From CAZMCH01 sp964564735 (GTDB taxonomy: Bacteria > Poribacteria > DTPJ01): a stretch of DNA of 31,960 nucleotides. The notes beneath the pieces were generated by a model. It saw nothing but the letters and a program-made list of their open reading frames with translations. It was not told where the DNA came from and did not search any database. Shown one piece after another: positions 17,048 through 25,500 of this stretch (within the stretch, counting starts at the first letter, position 1; each line of letters begins with the position of its first letter). Location: NCBI GenBank assembly GCA_964564735.1, contig CAZMCH010000045.1, forward strand, positions 1 through 31,960. The letters are read 5' to 3'. The position numbers were made by a program, and so were the translations under genes.

Positions 17048-18295
17048 TCAAGCCTTTTGTCTTAAAGCCTCTGTTGGCATTAGCTTTGCCGCCCTGTTAG
17101 CAGGATAAATACCAAAAACAACGCCTATTACGAAGGATACACTTGTTGCTATAAGGATAGATTGAAACGACACAACTGAAGGCCAATCTGACCCTTTGGC
17201 AACGAATGTGGAAAATAGCTTTGCAGCGCCGATTCCGAAGAATACACCCACAAGAACGCCCATTATTCCACCTATTACGCTTATAACTGCAGATTCTAGC
17301 AAAAATTGCAGAAGAATATCCCGTCTTTTTGCACCAACAGCCTTTCTTAGACCAATTTCCCAAGTTCGTTCTGTTACAGAAACTAGCATAATATTCATAA
17401 TTCCGATACCGCCAACTATTAAAGCGATACTTGCGACTCCGCCAAGCAAGCCTTTTATTATCATACTCACTTTTTCAACATTTTCAATCTCTTTTTTTGC
17501 AGTCCAAGTGTCAAAGGCACTATATGCGTCTTTATGCCTCCAAGAAAGCACCCTCAGAGCTTGAGCCTCAACTTTATCAACAACATCAAAACTTTTTGCC
17601 TGAATATGAATTGTCCATACACGATTGCTATTCATAAAGCGCCTTTGAACCGTAGTAACAGGAACAAATGATAATTCATCCCAACCTTGACTTGCCATCG
17701 TGTTACCTTTTTCTTTCATCACACCAATTATAGTAAATCTCATACGGTTTATTTGTATTTCATCGCCTATGATATTCTCTTTTTTTCCGCATAATTCATC
17801 CCATATTTTCCAGCCGATTACGCAAACTTTGGCACCCATATCAAGATCATCTTGATTCAAAAAACGACCCTTATCAACAGTCCAATTTCTGTTCTTTTGA
17901 TAGGCTGGCATAGTTCCGATCATCTTTGCATTTCTATCTTTTTCTCTAAATTTAATCTGAACGTCAAGAGAACCAATCTCTGTATGGACGACTCTCGCAT
18001 CAGGAACATTTGCAGAAATCGCTTCTGCATCTTCATTTTCAAGATATTCATCGCTTTTTACTCGTTCCCATCTATTGCCAATCTTCACCCAATCACGTTT
18101 CCATATTACAATCTCGTTTGATGCGCCGATACGTTCAAACTCAGTCAAAACGAGTTTTTTAGCTCCTGAACCAATGGAAACAACTCCGACAACGCCTGAT
18201 ATACCTATTATTATCCCAAGCATTGTCAAGATGGATCGCATCTTGTTCTTAAATAATGATGATAAACCTATTATAAGACCTTCTGTAACATTCAT
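17048..18295 (-). CDS. MacB-type ABC transporter permease, second copy
   Basis: This 415-residue permease has the MacB/FtsX-like layout: one N-terminal membrane helix (about 20-42, SILTMLGIIIGISGVVGVVSIG), a periplasmic domain of some 230 residues, and three C-terminal helices. The marker between them is MNIMLVSVTERTWEIGLRKAVGAKRRDIL. It is a clear paralog of the permease just upstream, matching through the helices and the EIGLRKAVGAK block, while the periplasmic part differs more. The start ATG lies six bases beyond the upstream stop with little ribosome site, suggesting translational coupling. The stop is TGA. It probably pairs with its neighbour as a heterodimer served by the shared ATPase. 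Confidence 0.88.
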   Translation of the reverse strand: MNVTEGLIIGLSSLFKNKMRSILTMLGIIIGISGVVGVVSIGSGAKKLVLTEFERIGASNEIVIWKRDWVKIGNRWERVKSDEYLENEDAEAISANVPDARVVHTEIGSLDVQIKFREKDRNAKMIGTMPAYQKNRNWTVDKGRFLNQDDLDMGAKVCVIGWKIWDELCGKKENIIGDEIQINRMRFTIIGVMKEKGNTMASQGWDELSFVPVTTVQRRFMNSNRVWTIHIQAKSFDVVDKVEAQALRVLSWRHKDAYSAFDTWTAKKEIENVEKVSMIIKGLLGGVASIALIVGGIGIMNIMLVSVTERTWEIGLRKAVGAKRRDILLQFLLESAVISVIGGIMGVLVGVFFGIGAAKLFSTFVAKGSDWPSVVSFQSILIATSVSFVIGVVFGIYPANRAAKLMPTEALRQKA

Positions 18296-18301
18296 AATTC
18301 G

Positions 18302-19534
18302 TTATTCGTATCTTAAAGCTTCTACTGGTTGAAGTCTGGATGCTTTTCTTGCGGGATATAACCCAAAAAAAATCCCTATTACTGCGGATGCGCAAACCGC
18401 AAACAATATTGAATTTATAGAAACAGTTGCGGGCCAACTAGCTTCCTTTATAATCTGTGTGATTATTTTTGCCAATCCTGTTCCCAAACCAAAGCCAACA
18501 ATAATCCCAATCCCTCCACCAACAATGCAAAGCATAACAGACTCCACAAGGAATTGAAATAAAATATCCCTATTTTTTGCCCCGACAGCTTTTCTTAGTC
18601 CGATCTCTCTTGTTCTCTCGGTTACAGACACTAGCATTATATTCATTATCCCTACACCGCCAACCATAAGGGCTATCGCCGCAGTTCCGCCAAGCATAAC
18701 CTTTATTACCAAGATTATCTTGTTTATCTCATCAAGCATACCTTTAACAGATTGTATCTCAAAGAATTCCTCGTCATTGTGTCTTCTCATTAGTATCGTC
18801 TTTGCTTCAAGGACTGCTTGATCTGCAGACTCAAAGCTCTTTGCCTTACCCCAAAACATACCAACCATATCACGACCAATAAAACGCTTTTGGGCGGTTG
18901 TCAATGGAACAATTACTTCACGATCTCTATCAAGATCGCCAAATGCTGTGCCTCTTTCTTCCATTACACCAACAACAGTAAATCTATCATTTCCAAGCCT
19001 TATTTCACGACCTAGAGGATTAGTCTTATTAAACATTTCTTCCCAGACCTTTGCACCAATAATTGCAACTTTGTCTTTGGAAGTCATATCATCACGAGTC
19101 AAAAACCTGCCAAAATCAAGAAACCAGCTTTGGCTTTCGGTAAATGTTGGCACAGTTGCCTCCATCATATACCTTCTGCCTTCTTTTTCTACATTTACAT
19201 TAATATCATGGATGATTTCGGGTGTTATTTCTTTGACCGCAGTTGATTGTGTCTCAATGGCTAGCGCGTCTTCATTGGTAAGATATTCTCTGCTTGGGTT
19301 TCGCATCCATCTACCGTCTTTTCTTATCCACTCATGTTTCATAACGATAAACAGAGTGCGACCACCGACTTTCTCAACTTCCTGTAAAACAAGCGTCCTT
19401 GCACCTTCACCGATTGCAATTGTCCCGATGACCGCAGCAACGCCTATGATAATACCAAGCATTGTGAGAAATGAACGTAATTTATTGCTGAATATAGCTG
19501 ATAAGCCAACAAAAGCGTTTTCAAGTAACTTCAT
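18302..19534 (-). CDS. MacB-type ABC transporter permease, first copy
   Basis: This 410-residue inner-membrane permease shows an N-terminal helix (about 21-43, SFLTMLGIIIGVAAVIGTIA), a MacB-PCD-like periplasmic domain and three C-terminal helices. It carries the conserved cytoplasmic stretch MLVSVTERTREIGLRKAVGAKNRDIL. Such proteins work by mechanotransmission, moving substrate from the periplasm to a TolC duct rather than through the inner membrane. The first 14 bases overlap the ATPase gene in another frame, indicating tight coupling. No ATPase domain is fused to it, unlike E. coli MacB; the ATPase is the separate upstream gene. Confidence 0.9.
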   Translation of the reverse strand: MKLLENAFVGLSAIFSNKLRSFLTMLGIIIGVAAVIGTIAIGEGARTLVLQEVEKVGGRTLFIVMKHEWIRKDGRWMRNPSREYLTNEDALAIETQSTAVKEITPEIIHDINVNVEKEGRRYMMEATVPTFTESQSWFLDFGRFLTRDDMTSKDKVAIIGAKVWEEMFNKTNPLGREIRLGNDRFTVVGVMEERGTAFGDLDRDREVIVPLTTAQKRFIGRDMVGMFWGKAKSFESADQAVLEAKTILMRRHNDEEFFEIQSVKGMLDEINKIILVIKVMLGGTAAIALMVGGVGIMNIMLVSVTERTREIGLRKAVGAKNRDILFQFLVESVMLCIVGGGIGIIVGFGLGTGLAKIITQIIKEASWPATVSINSILFAVCASAVIGIFFGLYPARKASRLQPVEALRYE

Positions 19535-20222
19535 TTTTCCATTCCGAAGCGGTTTCGTCCTTTTCTATTAGACCGTCTTTTATATGTATGATTCGCTTTG
19601 CATATTGGGCAATATTTAGTTCATGTGTAACCATTATAATACTATTACCTTCATTATTCAATCTCTCAAATATGCCCATAATTTCCTCACCTGACTTTGT
19701 GTCAAGATTACCTGTTGGCTCATCAGCAAATATCATTGACGGATTGTTTACTAATGCTCGTGCAATAGCGACCCTTTGTATCTGTCCACCAGAAAGCTCA
19801 TTAGATTTATGATTTATTCTGTGTCCTAATCCAACAGCCTCAAGAGCAGAAATTGCGCGCCTTTTACGCTCTCGTCTGCTGACTCCGCTATAAATCATTG
19901 GCAACTCAACATTATGAAGCGCCGTTGTTCTTGGCAATAAGTTGAATGATTGAAAAACAAAGCCAATCTTTTTATTTCTTATTTCAGCTAGTTTGTTATC
20001 AGACATTGTTGAAACTTCTACGTCTTCAAGGAAATATTTTCCACTTGTTGGTTTAGACAAACAGCCAAGTATATCCATCAAGGTTGATTTTCCAGAACCA
20101 GATTGACCCATTATGGAAACAAATTCTTGCTTTTCTATATTAAAAGATACGCCTCGTAATGCGTGGACTTCTACATCACCCATGGTATATACTTTTTTTA
20201 GATCCTCAACTCTGATGAGCAT
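19521..20222 (-). CDS. MacB/LolD-type ABC transporter ATP-binding protein
   Basis: This 233-residue ATPase has Walker A GQSGSGKST (39-47), Q-loop Gln91, signature LSGGQIQR (143-150), Walker B MIFADE (163-168) followed by PTGNLD, and switch His200. These blocks are those of the MacB/LolD/FtsE group. It powers the two permeases encoded directly downstream. Its ATG overlaps the stop of the adaptor gene by one base (TAATG), and its TGA stop overlaps the next start by 14 bases. Confidence 0.93.
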   Translation of the reverse strand: MLIRVEDLKKVYTMGDVEVHALRGVSFNIEKQEFVSIMGQSGSGKSTLMDILGCLSKPTSGKYFLEDVEVSTMSDNKLAEIRNKKIGFVFQSFNLLPRTTALHNVELPMIYSGVSRRERKRRAISALEAVGLGHRINHKSNELSGGQIQRVAIARALVNNPSMIFADEPTGNLDTKSGEEIMGIFERLNNEGNSIIMVTHELNIAQYAKRIIHIKDGLIEKDETASEWKNEVT

Positions 20223-22186
20223 TATCCATTATTTCCTTTCTTTTTCATTTCCCCGCCGATTGGAACAATCCTGACCTTATCGCCTTCTTTTAAGCCATCT
20301 AATATTTCTATACTGCTTGAAGTTCTATCCCCAACCTTTATCGTTTTTTCTTCGTCCTGAACTGCTTTTTCTTCTTGTTTTTCCTTATTTTTCCTCGATA
20401 ATTTTGACCATATTGATTTTTTGCTATTGTCTTCTTCCGTAACGTTCTTAGCAATTTTGACAAAGTATTCCCTTTCACTATCTATTCTCGCTTCAACGTT
20501 CTCAATTTTTATGACATCTGATTGTATTATATCTGCACTTGGATTTGTTCCAATCTGTAATTCCTGTGGAGACCCGTCCATTGTTATTGTAATTTCACTC
20601 GTTGAAAATCCTAACTTTGGCGGTAAGACATTAGTAACCCTGCCAGCGAATTTCTTATCAGGAAATCTATTTATAACAACATCAACTTTCTGTCCCTTGA
20701 TCTTTTTTGCGATTTCATTCTTTATATCAACCCTTATTTTGATAGTTTCTTTTGTATTGATCGCTTCTAGAGGAAGCTGAAGCACGTTGTCACGTTCACC
20801 GACTATAATGTCAACATCCGCAGTCATGCCGGGCAATAAGGGTTTTGGTGATTTTGTAACAGTTATAACAACTTCAAATTTTATGATATTATCCACAAAT
20901 TGCGCGCTTGGCGAAATTTCTTTGACTACACCCTCAAAGGCGTCGTCTGCATATGAGCTAACTCTTATTTCTGCTTTTTGCCCAACCTTCACTTTGCTTA
21001 TATCGAACTCATGGACTTGTGTTTTTACTATCATTTTTGATAGGTCAGCGATTGTCATAATAGGTGGACCTTGAGACCATGCGGTTCTACCTGATGTGAT
21101 GATCTCGCCTTCCTCAACTTTACATTGGACGATTCTGCCTGTTATCGGTGCAACAACTGTTGTCCAACCAAGTCGTTGTTGTGCTGTATTTAATGAGCTT
21201 TGCGCTCGGATTTTATTTGCCTCTGCTGATTTTAGGGCAAGATCAGCGATCTGTTTTTCACTTTCTTTACTTTTTTCTAAAATGGCAAGTCGTTCTGTGG
21301 CTTGTTGAATTTGTATATTTGCTTGTTTTTCTTGTTCCTTGATACTATCCATTAATGTTTTAAGATCATCTTTTTCTGTTTGTAAGGTTATTTTTCGACT
21401 TGCGATAGTCTTTTCAAGACTTTGTATATTCTCTTTTTGTGATTTGACATTACTCACTGCAGTATCATATTGTCCTTGTGATGATGTATATTCTAATTGC
21501 GCATTTTCAACATCACGTAGAGGAACAAATTTCTTATTATATAAATCTTTTTTTCTATCAAGTTCAGATTTTGCATTATTCATTCTTACTAATGCGGATT
21601 TTTCATTTGTTTCTGCCTGTTCAAGAGCAATTTTTGCTCTATTAAGTGAAATCTGGTCTTGCTCTATTAAGTTTTCAATGTTAGTTATTGATATTTTTGC
21701 CTGAGATAACTGCTGTGCAGATTGTGCCTTTGTGCTTTCAAGGCTCGACCTTGCGGAAGCAAGAGAATTCTTTGCAAGCAGAATATCACTTGCTAGTTTA
21801 TCCATACTCAATCTGGCATTTTCTTTTGCTCTTTCTAATTCTGCTTGTGCTGCATTAAAATTAGCCATTGCTTGATTATATTCTTCTCTGATTTGTTTTT
21901 CATCAATTTTTAGGAGTTGCTGACCTTTTACAACGTCATAGCCTTCGTCAACATAAAGCTTATCTATCTCACCTTCGACGTTAGACCTTACCTCGACTTT
22001 CACAAGGGAATCGAGATTACCTCTTTCACTTAATTTTACAACCAAAGGTCCACGACGAACTATTTCTATTCGGTCATTCTTTTTTTCTGGCTTTTTGGCA
22101 AGGAATCTTGAACCAGCAACAGAAATTGCAACCAAAAGAATGATAATTATACTGATGATAGTTATAAGCTTTTTCTTTTTCTTCAT
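20222..22186 (-). CDS. Long periplasmic adaptor (HlyD/MacA-like membrane fusion protein)
   Basis: At 654 residues this adaptor is far longer than MacA (about 370). An N-terminal membrane anchor (7-27) is followed by the first half-lipoyl motif (66-95, VEGEIDKLYVDEGYDVVKGQ). A very long heptad-rich coiled coil spans about 98-335, then the second half-lipoyl (338-365) and a beta-barrel (385-465, ISKVKVGQKAEIRVSSY). A second stretch, 480-525 (KIKGQKVDVVINRFPDKKF), repeats the barrel pattern. A Lys/Glu-rich linker (583-615) and a closing GLKEGDKVRIVP segment complete it. It should bridge the inner-membrane permeases to the TolC-like factor. Its ATG overlaps the TolC-like gene stop (ATGA). Confidence 0.88.
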   Translation of the reverse strand: MKKKKKLITIISIIIILLVAISVAGSRFLAKKPEKKNDRIEIVRRGPLVVKLSERGNLDSLVKVEVRSNVEGEIDKLYVDEGYDVVKGQQLLKIDEKQIREEYNQAMANFNAAQAELERAKENARLSMDKLASDILLAKNSLASARSSLESTKAQSAQQLSQAKISITNIENLIEQDQISLNRAKIALEQAETNEKSALVRMNNAKSELDRKKDLYNKKFVPLRDVENAQLEYTSSQGQYDTAVSNVKSQKENIQSLEKTIASRKITLQTEKDDLKTLMDSIKEQEKQANIQIQQATERLAILEKSKESEKQIADLALKSAEANKIRAQSSLNTAQQRLGWTTVVAPITGRIVQCKVEEGEIITSGRTAWSQGPPIMTIADLSKMIVKTQVHEFDISKVKVGQKAEIRVSSYADDAFEGVVKEISPSAQFVDNIIKFEVVITVTKSPKPLLPGMTADVDIIVGERDNVLQLPLEAINTKETIKIRVDIKNEIAKKIKGQKVDVVINRFPDKKFAGRVTNVLPPKLGFSTSEITITMDGSPQELQIGTNPSADIIQSDVIKIENVEARIDSEREYFVKIAKNVTEEDNSKKSIWSKLSRKNKEKQEEKAVQDEEKTIKVGDRTSSSIEILDGLKEGDKVRIVPIGGEMKKKGNNG

Positions 22187-23601
22187 TGTAAAACTCCCAT
22201 TGCTTTTTCTAATGCTCTTCTTGAAATTTTGTAGTCATAAAACGCCCTAACTCTATTTATCAATGACCTTGCATAGCGCGCTTGGACGTCAAGGAGTTCG
22301 AGAAGTGTAGCTTCCTGTAGCTCATAAAGCTCCTGAGTTACATCTAGGCTCATCTTTGCATCTTCAACCTGAACCGCGGTAATATCCAATGCCTTTTTTG
22401 ATCTTTCAAAATCAAGGTATGCTTGACGAACTTCTAATGCGATGTTTTGCTTTAGTTCGGACTCATTTTCTTGTAGTTTTTGTAGGGCAAGTTCTGCCTT
22501 GTCAACGATCCTTTTTGATTTACCTCCATCAAATAATGGAAAAGTCAATCTAGCCATTGCATCCCAGCTTTTATAGTTTTTGATAGCATCTCTTTCCCTT
22601 AGATAGTCATCAAGCATTAGATTGAAGCCAGCATTTGCATATAACTTAGGCCATCTCTCTAGTTTCGCAAGCTCAGACGCAAGCTCTAGAATCCTCTTAT
22701 TAGATTGTAATTCTGCCAGTTCTGGTCTTGATTTCATAGATTGCTCACTCATATCATCAATTAATATCTTTTCTGTCTCTATAAGACCTGTTTTTACATA
22801 TAAATCATAATCTGGATCATCAATAACATTTATATCAATTTCTGGATCTAGCCCCATGATAACTGCTAGATTGGCTCTTGCTATATTGAGATTGTTCATA
22901 TCATTAAGCAATGTCAATTCATTATTTGCTTGTTGGACTCTTGCTGTTGCAAGATCGGCTTCTATTGCTAATCCATTTTCAATATAAGCCTTTATCTTTT
23001 CAACATCACGTTTTGATATTTCAATTAGTTGCTCATCAACAGCAATTATTTTCTCTGCCTCCAAAAGATTATAGTATGCTCTGACAATATTATAGATCAA
23101 TGATTGGCTAGTCTTTTGAAATCGGCTATTTTCAATTTTTTTCCTTGTTTCTGCCTGTTTTAGATTGTTTTTTCTTTGACCATGATCCCAAATAACATAG
23201 CTAGCATCAAGCCCTGCGTTATAATTTTCTTTTTCCCAACCAAAATCAATCCTATCTGAAAACATATAACTACCATTGACTCCAACTTCCGGATAAAACC
23301 TGCTTTTTGCATCATCTATATTCATATCTTCTTCTATTAGATTGATCTTTGCCACCTTCATTGTAGGTGAGTTTTTCAGGGCAATATCTATGCATTCTCT
23401 CAGTGTTAATGGTTTAGAAATATCTAGTAAAAGCTGTTCTTCTTTATTTTTTTTATTAATATTTTCATTCATATTTTTATCTAAAGTCTTGTTTCCTCTT
23501 TCTCCAAAAGATATATACGGTATATCAATTGCATAAGAAACATAGGACATACAAACGAATAATATAACCACCATAAATATAGATAAAACTTTTTTTATCA
23601 T
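22183..23601 (-). CDS. TolC-like outer-membrane efflux protein
   Basis: This 472-residue protein has a signal peptide (about 1-24, ending SYVSYA) and two repeated outer-membrane efflux domains. The first starts at LTLRECIDIALKNSPTMKVAK near residue 65 and the second in the region after about 280. Each consists of long helices rich in Ala, Glu and Leu with short beta-strands, such as YPEVGVNGSYMFSDR and WPKLYANAGFNLML. Trimers of this family form the outer-membrane channel and periplasmic tunnel. It is the first gene of the operon. AGAAAGGGA about eight bases upstream supports the ATG at 23601. Its 3' end overlaps the adaptor gene by four bases. Confidence 0.92.
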   Translation of the reverse strand: MIKKVLSIFMVVILFVCMSYVSYAIDIPYISFGERGNKTLDKNMNENINKKNKEEQLLLDISKPLTLRECIDIALKNSPTMKVAKINLIEEDMNIDDAKSRFYPEVGVNGSYMFSDRIDFGWEKENYNAGLDASYVIWDHGQRKNNLKQAETRKKIENSRFQKTSQSLIYNIVRAYYNLLEAEKIIAVDEQLIEISKRDVEKIKAYIENGLAIEADLATARVQQANNELTLLNDMNNLNIARANLAVIMGLDPEIDINVIDDPDYDLYVKTGLIETEKILIDDMSEQSMKSRPELAELQSNKRILELASELAKLERWPKLYANAGFNLMLDDYLRERDAIKNYKSWDAMARLTFPLFDGGKSKRIVDKAELALQKLQENESELKQNIALEVRQAYLDFERSKKALDITAVQVEDAKMSLDVTQELYELQEATLLELLDVQARYARSLINRVRAFYDYKISRRALEKAMGVLQ

Positions 23602-23681
23602 AATTGAAATCCCTTTCTATTTGCTAACTAAAATGGCTAAGAATCTATGGATATTAGATCGAAAAACGCTGATAAAAATAT

Positions 23682-23709
23682 ATTATATATGGAATAAAAC
23701 ATTATTCAA
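23682..23709 (-). promoter_or_regulatory. Candidate promoter for the efflux operon
   Basis: On the minus strand TTGAAT (complement of 23704-23709) and a perfect TATAAT (complement of 23682-23687) are 16 bases apart, about 80 bases before the TolC-like start codon. The surrounding sequence is very AT-rich, so chance is a real alternative. Confidence 0.42.
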
Positions 23710-23829
23710 AGGTTTATTTTGCATAAATAACATTTTAACAGCTTTTATAAATAATCTCAACCCATTAACATCAAGCCATAGTTAAGACGGAATTTATATA
23801 TGAAGGTTTATTTTTTATAAGACTTCTCC

Positions 23830-23858
23830 TTGACAAATTAAATTATGTATGATATTAT
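23830..23858 (+). promoter_or_regulatory. Sigma70-type promoter for the small HTH gene
   Basis: TTGACA (23830-23835) and TATTAT (23853-23858) are exactly 17 bases apart, 11 of 12 consensus bases. Transcription would start near 23865, giving a leader of about 55 bases. Confidence 0.72.
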
Positions 23859-23919
23859 TAATTAATATAGGATATATTTATGATTAGTTATTATCATATA
23901 CATCAAAAGGAAAGTCACA

Positions 23920-24165
23920 ATGAAAAGAGCAAAATCAAAAAGGCAATTGGCATCAAACTTCAATACATCTTCTTATATATTTGGTGATCTTGACCTTGAG
24001 ATTGCAGTTAAAAGTCTTGAATTAAAAGACCGTGAAATTACAATACTTTATTTGATGGGGCATAGTCAAAAAGAGATTGGGGAGGCGATCGGTCTCGATA
24101 GATCGATGATCTCAAAAAGATTAAAGATTATTATAAGTATGCTTACCGAAAAGATGAAAAGATAG
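23920..24165 (+). CDS. Small standalone sigma-70 region 4-like HTH protein
   Basis: This 81-residue basic protein contains little besides a sigma-70 region-4/LuxR-like helix-turn-helix at about 33-75: LKDREITILYLMGHSQKEIGE followed by AIGLDRSMISKRLK. The pattern of a DxREx-ILYL helix, a turn and a recognition helix is that of sigma region 4, but regions 1 to 3 are absent, so it is not a complete sigma factor. It has a strong promoter and ribosome site (AAAAGGAAAG). It is divergent from the efflux operon, which makes it a candidate local regulator. It may also be a general small DNA-binding protein; partners are unknown. Confidence 0.72.
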   Translation: MKRAKSKRQLASNFNTSSYIFGDLDLEIAVKSLELKDREITILYLMGHSQKEIGEAIGLDRSMISKRLKIIISMLTEKMKR

Positions 24166-24180
24166 TCATATCAAAGACAT

Positions 24181-25485
24181 TTATTGGCTATTGATTTGCT
24201 TATTATGCACATTAATAATGCCTTTAATAATAACGACTACTGGTATTGTCAGAATTGCACCCCATATCCCCATAAGTCCAGCTGCAAGCAGAACAGCAAA
24301 CATTACTATCAAAGGGTGGACATTAATAGCCTGACTCATTATTCTTGGTGATATGAAAGAATTATCAACCATTTGGATACCGAAGGCAATACCAATTACA
24401 AGCAAGGTCTGAAAGAAAAAACCTGTCAAACCAATATTACCTGCAGCGAAACCTGTCAACGAAGCAAATACTGCTATTGCACCGCCGATAATAGGTCCAA
24501 CTGTTGGTATTGCATTGCATAATCCAGCAAGCAAACCAACTAAAAGTGCAAATGGGACGCGTATAATGCTATAGGCAATTATAGAGATTATGCTAATTAT
24601 TATTATAACTGCTAATTGTCCTTTCAAAAATGAACGCATATCTCGATCTATCTCTTTGGCATACAAAATAAGGCGATTTCGTTGTTGCTCAGGAAATAGA
24701 TTACTTATTTTCGTTATATGCAGATTAAAAGATTGTATTGCATAGATAAATACAATCATTATAAAAAAAGCACTGGATATTTTTCCGACAGTTCCAATAA
24801 ATCCTGATGATAATCGCTGAAAGATCTTTGTTGCGTTCTGACTTGCAGAATTTGCCAACGATGGAATTTTGTTTTCCAAATTTATAATCAATTCATCAAT
24901 ATATTCACCAACAGGCTCTTGCCATGATTCTGGCAAATAGCTTTTGAGCGGATAATCCCCATTTTGCATATTTTCAGCAGTAACTATTACATAATCTTTC
25001 ACCTTTTCATAAAAACTTACTATACCATATTGCATATCGCTTATTTGCTGTATCAATTGGGGTATAATACCAAAAGTAAGAAAAGTAATTATACCTAGTA
25101 AGAGAAAGATAAGGATAACTATCGCTGACCATTTTGGTAATTTCAACCTCCGCCCTTTTGGTAAACGGATGTCTTGTAAACCTATAAGAACCACATTGAC
25201 AATATAAGCAAGCGAAAAACCAACAAGAAAAGGCATAAATACAAATTGTAGCCTAATAAAAAGCCACAATCCAATGAATATTAGCAGTATTATAACAACA
25301 TTCTTAGTAGGCTCATATTTCCTATAGCTCAAAAGAAGTGCAATTAGCAAAATAGGCACTATTGGATGCAAGACCATCTGCCCATTTTTTGTGCCTGCGA
25401 CATAGGCATACCCTATCCATACAAAAGCAACAAAAATAACAATCATAGTTATTAAGGCTTTGCTGATGCTTTCCTTTTGCTCCAT
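24181..25485 (-). CDS. AI-2E family (PerM/TqsA-like) membrane transporter
   Basis: This 434-residue polytopic membrane protein belongs to the UPF0118/AI-2E exporter superfamily. The core blocks are FVFMPFLVGFSLAYIVN near residue 85, the FLKGQLAVIIIISIISI stretch and GLLAGLCNAIPTVGPIIGG. SFISPRIMSQAINVHPLIVMFAVL follows near the end. It carries two extra N-terminal hydrophobic segments (about 10-31 and 36-50) before the usual start of the family. Members export varied solutes, including autoinducer-2, or act as Na+/H+ antiporters, so the substrate is open. GAGGA eight bases upstream supports the ATG. It is the last gene of a minus-strand run, 15 bases after the M48 protease gene, and ends 15 bases from the convergent HTH gene. 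Confidence 0.85.
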   Translation of the reverse strand: MEQKESISKALITMIVIFVAFVWIGYAYVAGTKNGQMVLHPIVPILLIALLLSYRKYEPTKNVVIILLIFIGLWLFIRLQFVFMPFLVGFSLAYIVNVVLIGLQDIRLPKGRRLKLPKWSAIVILIFLLLGIITFLTFGIIPQLIQQISDMQYGIVSFYEKVKDYVIVTAENMQNGDYPLKSYLPESWQEPVGEYIDELIINLENKIPSLANSASQNATKIFQRLSSGFIGTVGKISSAFFIMIVFIYAIQSFNLHITKISNLFPEQQRNRLILYAKEIDRDMRSFLKGQLAVIIIISIISIIAYSIIRVPFALLVGLLAGLCNAIPTVGPIIGGAIAVFASLTGFAAGNIGLTGFFFQTLLVIGIAFGIQMVDNSFISPRIMSQAINVHPLIVMFAVLLAAGLMGIWGAILTIPVVVIIKGIINVHNKQINSQ

Positions 25486-25500
25486 TAATATATCCTCATT

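Larger units (their letters stand above)
23602..23919. other. Divergent intergenic region between efflux operon and small HTH gene
   Basis: These 318 bases hold no gene that I can support. They carry the ribosome site of the TolC-like gene (23611-23618), a candidate minus-strand promoter, a strong plus-strand promoter (23830-23858) and the ribosome site AAAAGGAAAG (23905-23914) of the small regulator. The middle stretch (about 23715-23820) is AT-rich with no clear operator. Confidence 0.6.

Noticed and set aside
17196..17564. Plus-strand open frame of 122 codons opposite the second permease
   Set aside because: Antisense shadow of a conserved permease; composition is that of a reversed membrane protein.
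18948..19571. Plus-strand open frame of 207 codons opposite the permease and ATPase genes
   Set aside because: It is antisense to two well-supported overlapping genes and shows no protein-like motifs or ribosome site.
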